A DNA stretch of 64,000 bases, taken from assembly GCA_036924855.1 (NCBI GenBank), contig JBAGRP010000001.1, forward strand, positions 620,001 through 684,000, in the 5' to 3' direction. This DNA is from Nitrobacteraceae bacterium AZCC 2146. GTDB lineage: Bacteria; Pseudomonadota; Alphaproteobacteria; Rhizobiales; Xanthobacteraceae. Every line of letters begins with the position of its first letter. The first letter of the stretch is position 1. This document shows positions 57,673 through 64,000 of this stretch, in pieces. The notes under the pieces are model-generated. The model saw nothing but the letters and a program-made list of their open reading frames with translations. It did no database searches and was not told where the DNA came from. A program made the translations under genes and the position numbers.

Positions 57673-58572
57673 ATGTTTCGAACCCTGACCATTGCCGGAC
57701 TTGCGGCACTCGTTGCCGCCACCTCGCTGTCGCTCGCGCCCCCGGCGCAGGCGCAGCTCGGCAACCTGTTCAGCGATCCCGCGCCGCGCCCGCCCGGCAA
57801 CGTGCCGCGCGGCAACCAGCCGCCGCCGATGGACGACGAGGAAGAGGTGCCGGAACTGCCGCAGGGCCGGCTGCTGCCGACCCGGCCGGGGCAGGGCGTG
57901 CCGCCGCCCGGCGCCGTGCAGTCGCAGCCGCTGGCGCCGCCGCCCGCCACCACCGTGATCCCGCAGAACGTGCCGCCCGGCGCGGCACCGCAACAACCGA
58001 ACGTCGCCAATGCGCCGCCGGCCGCAGCACCCTTGCCGCCCGGCCAGCGCCAGCCGCCCAAGGTGGCGCCGCCGACGCCGGCAACGTTGCAGCCCGGCGA
58101 CGAGGTGGTGTCCGAGCCGCCGGCGCAGAAGATCGTCAACAAGAAGGCGAGCTTCTCGGGCCTCGACAAGATCACCGGCCGCATCATCAATTTCGACGCC
58201 GACATCGGCGAGACCGTGCAGTTCGGCGCGCTGCGGGTGAAGACCGACGCCTGCTATACGCGCCCGGCCACCGAGGCCGCCAATACCGACGCCTTCGTCG
58301 AGGTCGACGAGATCACGCTGCAGGGCGAGGTGAAGCGGATCTTCTCCGGCTGGATGTTTGCCGCCAGCCCCGGCCTGCACGGCGTCGAGCATCCGATCTA
58401 CGATATCTGGCTGACCGACTGCAAAGGCCCGGAAGCGACCGTTGCGACCACGCAGCCCGATCCGCCGAAGCCGCCACCGCCGGCCAAGCGTGCCGCGCCG
58501 AAGCAGCCGCCGCGTCAACAGCCGGTGCAGCAACCTCTGCAGCAAAACCCGTTCCCGACGTTCAGGCAGTAA
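57673..58572 (+). CDS. DUF2155 exported protein
   Basis: A 299-residue protein with a signal peptide (ending PPAQAQ). A long Pro/Gln-rich low-complexity part spans 30-150 and the DUF2155 domain lies at about 155-258: FSGLDKITGRIINFDADIGE, then the conserved IFSGWMFAASPGL and EHPIYDIWLTDC. The Pro-rich tail is also unusual. DUF2155 is a periplasmic alphaproteobacterial family of unknown role, often near complex I or translation genes. No partner is visible here. Confidence 0.88.
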   Translation: MFRTLTIAGLAALVAATSLSLAPPAQAQLGNLFSDPAPRPPGNVPRGNQPPPMDDEEEVPELPQGRLLPTRPGQGVPPPGAVQSQPLAPPPATTVIPQNVPPGAAPQQPNVANAPPAAAPLPPGQRQPPKVAPPTPATLQPGDEVVSEPPAQKIVNKKASFSGLDKITGRIINFDADIGETVQFGALRVKTDACYTRPATEAANTDAFVEVDEITLQGEVKRIFSGWMFAASPGLHGVEHPIYDIWLTDCKGPEATVATTQPDPPKPPPPAKRAAPKQPPRQQPVQQPLQQNPFPTFRQ

Positions 58573-58596
58573 GTTCTGCGGTACCGGTCTCGCTCT

Positions 58597-58718
58597 CGTC
58601 ATTGCGAGGAGCACTTGCGACGAAGCAATCCAGCTCTTGATGTCTTGAAGACTGGATTGCTTCGCGGAGCCTGTCATCGGGCGGTGCTTTGCGTCGACCT
58701 GTTGGCTCGCAATGACGG
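58597..58718. repeat. Long imperfect palindrome (Bradyrhizobium-type intergenic repeat)
   Basis: The outer arms GTCATTGCGAG and CTCGCAATGAC and the inner arms GCGACGAAGCAATCCAG and CTGGATTGCTTCGC enclose about 20 bases. This family of intergenic repeats is abundant in Bradyrhizobium and Rhodopseudomonas. Located between convergent genes, it may act as transcript end. Confidence 0.8.
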
Positions 58719-58746
58719 GTAATTGCCTCTTTGATCGCAAGCCCCC

Positions 58747-59931
58747 TCACTTCTCTCCCAATATCTCCCCCATCAGCACCCAGGACTTGCCGTCGAAGCG
58801 CGCCATCTGCAATTGCCGGATGGGCGTCACGTTATTCGGCTCGGTGTGGATATTGATCCCCGGCAACAGCATCGGCAGTGCGAGACCATCGAGCATCGTC
58901 GCCTGCTTGAGGATGTTGTCGCGGCTGAGGTCGTCCTTGCAGTTTTGCAGCACGGTGCTCATCACCTGCGCGGCGGTGTAGCCCTGCACGTTGTAGAGAT
59001 CGCCGGTCGAGACGCCGGGTTGATACTTCTTCATCCAGGCCAGCCAGTCCCTGAGGCCGGGATCGTTCGCCCACAGCGGATCGTTGGGATCCTTCAGGTA
59101 AAGCCCGGTGACGACGCCGGTGGAATTTTCCAGGCCGGCGGGCTCCAGCACCGCGGCGTAGGAGTTCGACACCGAGGGCAGGATGATCAGCGGCTTCCAG
59201 CCCATCGCACCGGCTTTCTTGATCGCCTGCGCCGCGAATTTCGGCGTCGCCTCGGCGAACAACACATCGGCGCCGGAGGTCTGCATCAGCACCATCTGGG
59301 AATCGATGGTCGGGTCGGTGGTGAGATAGGTGGTCTGCGCCACCAGCTGATCGCCGTGTTCGCCGAGGCCTTCCTTGAAACCCTTCAGATAGTCTTTGCC
59401 CGCGTCCTCGTTGGGAATGATGATCGCGATTTTGGCGCTGGGTTTTGTTTTCAGGATGTATTGCGCGTAAATCCGGCCTTCCTGTTCGTAGGTCGGGTTG
59501 AAGCCGACGGTCCAGGGGAAGTGCTCGGGATCGTTCCAGCGCGTCGCGCCAGAGGACACGAACAGCTGCGGCACTTTCTTCAGGTTGAGATATTTCTGCA
59601 CCGAGATGTTGGGCGCGGTGCCGACCGAGGAGAACAGCGCCAGCACGTCGTCCTGCTCGACCAGGCGGCGGGTCTGCTCGACGGTCTTGGCCGGCGCATA
59701 GCCATCGTCCAGCGTCATGAACTCGACCTTGCGGCCGTTGATGCCGCCATTATCGTTCAGCATCTGGAAATAGGCGGCCTCGGCGCGCGCGATGGTGCCA
59801 TAGGCCGATGCCGGGCCGCTGTAGGGCGCGGTGTTGCCGATCTTGATGGTGTTGTCGGCGGCGCGGGCGGGAAGGGTGATGACAAGAGTCGCAAGCAGAG
59901 CGACAGCCGGACTCGTGCGGCGGATAGGCAT
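58747..59931 (-). CDS. ABC transporter substrate-binding protein (LivK-like)
   Basis: A 394-residue periplasmic binding protein of the branched-chain amino acid type (type I fold) with a signal peptide of about 24 residues. Markers are IKIGNTAPYSGPASAYGTIA and NGGINGRKVEFMTLDDGYAP, with a typical LFSSVGTAPNI ligand loop. In Bradyrhizobium such proteins often bind aromatic or small organic acids rather than amino acids. No permease or ATPase genes are adjacent, so it is an orphan receptor. Confidence 0.9.
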   Translation of the reverse strand: MPIRRTSPAVALLATLVITLPARAADNTIKIGNTAPYSGPASAYGTIARAEAAYFQMLNDNGGINGRKVEFMTLDDGYAPAKTVEQTRRLVEQDDVLALFSSVGTAPNISVQKYLNLKKVPQLFVSSGATRWNDPEHFPWTVGFNPTYEQEGRIYAQYILKTKPSAKIAIIIPNEDAGKDYLKGFKEGLGEHGDQLVAQTTYLTTDPTIDSQMVLMQTSGADVLFAEATPKFAAQAIKKAGAMGWKPLIILPSVSNSYAAVLEPAGLENSTGVVTGLYLKDPNDPLWANDPGLRDWLAWMKKYQPGVSTGDLYNVQGYTAAQVMSTVLQNCKDDLSRDNILKQATMLDGLALPMLLPGINIHTEPNNVTPIRQLQMARFDGKSWVLMGEILGEK

Positions 59932-60021
59932 GGTGGTTTCTCCCGTGGGGCGGTATTTGCTTTTTTCGTTGTTCGGGAGTGTGCGCGCTGACGGACCGGA
60001 AGAAAAGATCGGTCGCGAATA

Positions 60022-60723
60022 TCAGCCCCGCTGGGAGCGCGTTGCTGCGTCGCGGCTGGCGATGATGTCGAGCATCGCAGCACCCTTCATCGGAAAATCC
60101 ACCGGCAGTCTTTCGAAGTCCGCGATATCGTCGAGTGCGGCGTCGAGCATCACGCGGTAGCGCCGCCGCGACACTTCCGTTGCGCCAAAGCTGCGCAGGT
60201 GGTCGGTGACGTATTGCGTGTCGAGGAGCACAAAGCCGCCGGCGATCAGCCGCGCCACCAGATGCACCAGCGCCACCTTCGAAGCATCGCGCGCATGATG
60301 AAACATGCTCTCGCCGAAGAAGGCGCGGCCGAGGTTGACGCCGTAGAGCCCGCCGACCAGGGCGTCGCCATTCCAGACCTCGACGCTGTGGGCGTGGCCC
60401 ATCTCGTGCAGCTCGCCGTAGAGGTCGCGGATCCGCTTATTGATCCAGGTGTCGTCACGGCCGGGTTTTGGAGCGGCGCATTCGGCGATCACCGCCTTGA
60501 AGGCGGTGTTGACGGTGACGGTGAAGACATCGGAGCGCACCGTGCGCGCCAGCCGCGAACTGACGCGAAAACCGTCCAGCGGAATCACCCCGCGCTGTTC
60601 CGGCTCGACCCAGAACAGGCTGGGATCGTCGGCGCTCTCCGACATTGGAAAGATTCCGCAGGCATAGGCGCGCAGCAGAATTTCCGGCGTGATCTCGGAG
60701 GATGAGGAGTCGCGGGAGCTCAT
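60022..60723 (-). CDS. aat: Leucyl/phenylalanyl-tRNA-protein transferase
   Basis: A 233-residue enzyme that adds Leu or Phe to N-terminal Lys/Arg of proteins, marking them for ClpAP (N-degron pathway). The family start is [20 protein letters not shown], then [39 protein letters not shown] and [20 protein letters not shown] form the tRNA/peptide site. Length and motifs are standard. Confidence 0.95.
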   Translation of the reverse strand: MSSRDSSSSEITPEILLRAYACGIFPMSESADDPSLFWVEPEQRGVIPLDGFRVSSRLARTVRSDVFTVTVNTAFKAVIAECAAPKPGRDDTWINKRIRDLYGELHEMGHAHSVEVWNGDALVGGLYGVNLGRAFFGESMFHHARDASKVALVHLVARLIAGGFVLLDTQYVTDHLRSFGATEVSRRRYRVMLDAALDDIADFERLPVDFPMKGAAMLDIIASRDAATRSQRG

Positions 60724-60768
60724 GCGCCATCATAGCAGGGCGAAGCCGCGGCGGCGACCAGGTTCGGA

Positions 60769-62640
60769 TCAATAGGCGCTGAGCAGGTCGACCTTGGCAT
60801 TGGCCGAGCGCAGTCGGCGCGCCAGCAGCGCGGACAGGTTGCGCATGACCTGAAGGCCAATCCGGGGACGCATCGTCCGGTAGTCCGCGAAGGCCGCGAG
60901 CGGAAGCTCCAGGCACTGGACCGCCGTATCCGCCCAGACGTCGGCGCTGCGGACCGGCTCGATGATCGCCATCTCGCCAAACTCCATGCCCGGTCCGAGC
61001 GATGCGAGGCGCACCCCGCTCGGCAGCTTGACGCTCACCATGCCGCTTTGCAGAAAGAACAGCGAGTCCGCGACCTCTCCGGTGCGGACGATCTGCTGGC
61101 CGGCCTGATAAAGCCTGACCGTCGAGAGTTCAGCCAGCGCCGCGATTTCCTCCGCGGTCAGCTCGGCGAGCAGCGCCTGCTCGCGCAGATGGGTGGTTTC
61201 CTTGATGCGCGTATAGCCGCCATAGCGATAGACGACCTGATCCTCCGCCCATTCGATCGCATCGTCGAGCAGCGCGAACCGCCGAACCTTCAATTGCTCC
61301 GCGATGCAGGTGCTGATTGTTTCCCACACGCGCGCGGTGGCCTCGAAGCCCGACAGGATCGTGGTGACGCCGATGTTGCTGAGGATCGTGAGGTTGTCTG
61401 CGAACAGCCGGGCCCCGGCGACTGTGATATCCGGCACGCGACGGAGATCGAGGATCAGGAGCGGCGCGTTCGGTTGTTCGGCGGCCAGACGGCGCGTGAT
61501 GTAATCGATCGCCGCAAAATTCAGTGCGCCGACCAGCTCGATGATCCGCACGTCGTCATGGCGCTCCTCGAGGATCTGCTGCTCGTGCGGCCGGCGGCTG
61601 CGGCGGGAAGAAATGCCGGAGATGTCGTAATCGGCGATGACGCAGGTACGGACGTCGGCGCTGCGATTGAGCATATGGAGGTCGAAGCCCGACGACAGGG
61701 CTTCACAGACCTTGAGGCCGCGCACGCTGTTGCCGTGGCTGTCGAGGAGCGGCGAGAAGGTGCCCAGCCCGATCTGCGAGGGCAAAGCGGCGATGATGCC
61801 GCCGCCGACACCGCTCTTGGCGGGAATGCCGACGCGGTAGATCCATTCGCCGGCGTAATCATACATGCCGGAACTCGTCATCACCGAGAGCGTACTGGCG
61901 ACGATGTGCGGCTTCATGACCTGAATGCCGGTGACCGGATTGACGCCGCGGTTGGCCAGCGTCGCCGCCATGATCGCGAGATCGCGCGCGGTCACCAGCA
62001 CCGCGCATTGGCGGAAATAGGTGTCCAGCACCGCGTCGACATCGCCCCGGATTACGGCGTGGTTGTGCAGCAGCCAGGCGATGGCGCGATTGCGGTCGCC
62101 GGTCCGGCTCTCGGAGGCGTAGACGGCCTCATCGACGCCAAGCTGCCGTCCGGCCAAACCACTCAGCATGTCGCGAATGCGCTCAAATGCGCCGTCGCCC
62201 TCGACCTGATGGATCAACCCGGAACAGGCGATCGCGCCGGCATTGACCATCGGGTTGAACGGCCGGTTGTCGGCGCCGAGCCGGATCGAGTTGAACGCTT
62301 CTCCGCTCGGCTCGACGCCAATCGAGGCCTCGACGCGCTCTGCACCGAGCATCTCAAGCGCCAGCGCGAACACAAATGCCTTGGATACCGACTGAATGGT
62401 GAAGGGGACTGCGCTATCGCCCACCTCGTAGACGTGGCCGTCGATGGTCGCGACGCTGATTCCGAAATGTGCGGGGTTCGCCCGGGTCAGCTCCGGAATA
62501 TAGTCGGCGAGGGCGCCGGAGTGATCTTCGCTCAGTTCTTCGTGGCATCGCGCCAGAAATCGCTGCAGCGGAGGCTGCGTGCGATATCCAGCCGTCCGCC
62601 GCCGGTGGCCACTCGTTAAAAGGCTGGGTGTGGCGTCCAC
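60769..62640 (-). CDS. glsA: Glutaminase fused to STAS and cyclic-nucleotide-binding domains
   Basis: A 623-residue three-domain protein. Residues 15-315 are a serine-type glutaminase (QSVSKAFVFALALEMLG holds the S-x-x-K pair; NPMVNAGAIACSGLI follows), which converts glutamine to glutamate and ammonia. Residues about 350-455 are a STAS domain (LLILDLRRVPDITVAGARLF). Residues about 485-610 are a cNMP-binding domain (GMVSVKLPSGVRLASLGPGM, then EFGEMAIIEPVRSADVWAD, the phosphate cassette). This long form suggests allosteric or membrane-partner control of glutaminase by a cyclic nucleotide. Stand-alone GlsA is about 310 residues. Confidence 0.92.
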   Translation of the reverse strand: MDATPSLLTSGHRRRTAGYRTQPPLQRFLARCHEELSEDHSGALADYIPELTRANPAHFGISVATIDGHVYEVGDSAVPFTIQSVSKAFVFALALEMLGAERVEASIGVEPSGEAFNSIRLGADNRPFNPMVNAGAIACSGLIHQVEGDGAFERIRDMLSGLAGRQLGVDEAVYASESRTGDRNRAIAWLLHNHAVIRGDVDAVLDTYFRQCAVLVTARDLAIMAATLANRGVNPVTGIQVMKPHIVASTLSVMTSSGMYDYAGEWIYRVGIPAKSGVGGGIIAALPSQIGLGTFSPLLDSHGNSVRGLKVCEALSSGFDLHMLNRSADVRTCVIADYDISGISSRRSRRPHEQQILEERHDDVRIIELVGALNFAAIDYITRRLAAEQPNAPLLILDLRRVPDITVAGARLFADNLTILSNIGVTTILSGFEATARVWETISTCIAEQLKVRRFALLDDAIEWAEDQVVYRYGGYTRIKETTHLREQALLAELTAEEIAALAELSTVRLYQAGQQIVRTGEVADSLFFLQSGMVSVKLPSGVRLASLGPGMEFGEMAIIEPVRSADVWADTAVQCLELPLAAFADYRTMRPRIGLQVMRNLSALLARRLRSANAKVDLLSAY

Positions 62641-62763
62641 GATAACTCCTGCGTTTTACAGCAAGGAGCAATCATCATGCCAAGGCATAGCCTGCGCGTC
62701 GGCTCGCAATGGCAAATTTTGCGCAGATCTGCGGCGCTCCGGGACGCCGTTGACCTGTTTGGC

Positions 62764-63393
62764 CTACTTGGTGCCGTAGGCACGGTCGCCGGCGTCGCCG
62801 AGGCCGGGCCAGATGTAGGCGTGGTCAGTCAGGCGTTCGTCGATCGCGGCGGTCCAGATCGGCACGTCCGGGTGGTAGCCGCGCAGCCGCTCGATGCCTT
62901 CCGGCGCCGCCAGCAGACAGACGAAGCGGATATCCTTGGCGCCGCGCTCCTTGATGCGGTCGATCGCCGCCACCGCGGTATTCGCCGTCGCCAGCATGGG
63001 ATCGATGACGATCACCAGGCGCTCGTCGAGGTTGGTCGGGGCCTTGAAGAAATACTCCACGGCGACGAAGGTTTCGGGATCGCGGTACAGGCCGATATGC
63101 GCGATGCGCGCCGATGGCACGAGGTTGATCATGCCTTCGACGAAGGACAGCCCGGCGCGCAGGATCGGCGCGAACACCAGCTTCTTGCCGGCGATTTCCT
63201 TGCCGGTCATTTTCGTCAGCGGCGTCTCGATCTCGACGTCGGTGAGCGGCAGGTCGCGCGTCACCTCGTAGCACAGCAGCATGCCGATTTCGTTGAGGAG
63301 TTCGCGAAACCCCTTGGTCGAGCGGTTCTTTTCGCGGATCAGCGTCAGCTTGTGCTGCACCAGCGGGTGATTAACGATCGTGACGCCGTCCAT
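62764..63393 (-). CDS. upp: Uracil phosphoribosyltransferase
   Basis: A 209-residue enzyme making UMP from uracil and [24 protein letters not shown] and [20 protein letters not shown] are characteristic. The PRPP loop reads [19 protein letters not shown], with ANT where most relatives have a Gly-rich sequence. The uracil site is [16 protein letters not shown] at the C-terminus. It lies 14 bases downstream of the DUF1688/URC4 gene, which points to uracil breakdown via the URC route rather than simple salvage. Confidence 0.93.
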   Translation of the reverse strand: MDGVTIVNHPLVQHKLTLIREKNRSTKGFRELLNEIGMLLCYEVTRDLPLTDVEIETPLTKMTGKEIAGKKLVFAPILRAGLSFVEGMINLVPSARIAHIGLYRDPETFVAVEYFFKAPTNLDERLVIVIDPMLATANTAVAAIDRIKERGAKDIRFVCLLAAPEGIERLRGYHPDVPIWTAAIDERLTDHAYIWPGLGDAGDRAYGTK

Positions 63394-63407
63394 GTTTGAT
63401 CCTTGCT

Positions 63408-64000
63408 CTAGAAAACTGTGCCGTCGCTGATGACTTTAATCGGCGGCGAAGAGTCCGCGCGGCGCTCTCGTGCCAGCACGCGGCCGGCAGCCCAGGTGCC
63501 GCCTTCGAGTATTTTCGCCAGGGGTAGCGAGGTCGCGTCGAGTTGTAGCCTCTGGCGCAAACCTTCCGCGACGCGGTCGAGCAGCGCCACCGTCAGCGCG
63601 CGCCATTCCACCACCAGTGATGACGCCACGTCATGCTCGCGCGCGGCATCCACGGGATCGCGAAACGTGAGTACGCCGATATCGACGAACAGCCCGCCAT
63701 TGCGATATTCGGCGAGACCGGTGAGGCCGTCGATATCGGTGACATCGATGCCCGCGGTCTGTAGCGGCTCGATCAGCGAATAAGAAAGCCACTGCGACAG
63801 CTTGTGCAGCGGCATCAAGCCGCTCGTCGCATCCGCCGTCGTCAATGCCGGATGTTTCCAGCAATCGCCGAGCGCGATGCCGCCGAGCGTCAGCCGCGAC
63901 GGCCAGATCGGGCCGAGCTGCGCCAGTAATTCCGAGAGAATGGTCGGGGCGGGGAGTTTTCCGTTGTCCGCGAGCGCGGCCAGACGATCGAACAGGCCGC
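63408..64000 (-). CDS. DUF1688 (URC4/Urg3) uracil catabolism protein, 5' end outside the window
   Basis: The frame is open from the right edge ([20 protein letters not shown] and [15 protein letters not shown]) to the stop at 63408. At least 197 residues are present. It contains [16 protein letters not shown] sequence ([20 protein letters not shown]) and [20 protein letters not shown], typical of DUF1688. URC4 acts with URC1 (a GTP cyclohydrolase II relative) and URC6 (UPRTase) in the URC uracil-degradation route described in yeast and found in bacteria. A URC1-type gene is expected to the right. Confidence 0.85.
   Translation of the reverse strand, partial: GLFDRLAALADNGKLPAPTILSELLAQLGPIWPSRLTLGGIALGDCWKHPALTTADATSGLMPLHKLSQWLSYSLIEPLQTAGIDVTDIDGLTGLAEYRNGGLFVDIGVLTFRDPVDAAREHDVASSLVVEWRALTVALLDRVAEGLRQRLQLDATSLPLAKILEGGTWAAGRVLARERRADSSPPIKVISDGTVF

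Noticed and set aside
57495..58740. Arg-rich open frames on the minus strand over the DUF2155 gene
   Set aside because: They are shadows of the Pro-rich coding sequence and of the intergenic palindrome; they have no plausible start or domain.
61048..62619. A 523-codon open frame on the plus strand
   Set aside because: It is an antisense shadow of the glutaminase fusion gene, caused by high GC at codon position three.

Overview
The window reads as chromosome of an alphaproteobacterium of the Bradyrhizobium/Rhodopseudomonas/Afipia type (Nitrobacteraceae). The evidence is high-GC coding sequence, a Tad pilus secretin gene, DUF992 and BA14K proteins, a stand-alone NDUFA12 gene, a B12-dependent ribonucleotide reductase, and small palindromic repeats typical of that family. 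No rRNA, tRNA or CRISPR array was seen. Family calls come from reading the sequence; no database search was run.

Layout. (1) 0.1-2.8 kb: a Tad/Cpa pilus segment (CpaC secretin, small lipoprotein, TadD-like TPR lipoprotein). (2) 2.9-23.4 kb: an accessory mosaic. It holds a winged-helix/membrane protein with a frameshift, a nitroreductase cut off at its 3' end, three envelope genes (lytic transglycosylase, EipA-like, DUF992), fragments of LysR, aldo-keto reductase, phosphatase and histidine kinase genes, two complete insertion sequences with target duplications (IS701 and IS1182 families), an intact PAS histidine kinase and a 974-residue winged-helix/ATPase regulator. (3) 23.4-28.8 kb: a compact efflux operon (YtcA-like, HlyD, FUSC, TolC, plus an NTF2-like gene). 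(4) 28.8-35.4 kb: more debris around an intact patatin lipoprotein gene, including nitronate monooxygenase, a double-GTPase fragment, truncated IS21 and IS1595 transposases and a broken AlkB gene. (5) 35.5-38.3 kb: a two-gene CBASS anti-phage locus (membrane SAVED effector plus CD-NTase with AGS-C domain). (6) 38.7-64 kb: ordinary chromosome. In order this is nrdJ, GST/TetR, a GAF histidine kinase, BA14K, NDUFA12, DJ-1/GlxA, a TRAP transporter with type II dehydroquinase, a GntR regulator and aspartase, GFA, an alpha/beta hydrolase with an SDR, DUF2155, an ABC binding protein, Aat, a glutaminase-STAS-cNMP fusion, and Upp with DUF1688 (URC4) running off the right end.

The most interesting system is the CBASS pair next to a decayed double-GTPase conflict gene, an IS-riddled remnant defence island. 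A second, window-wide pattern is that at least seven genes are broken by single-base changes, nearly all in homopolymer runs. Restoring one base recovers family-like protein each time. Either these are recent phase-shift mutations or base-calling errors, so the affected products should be read in corrected form.
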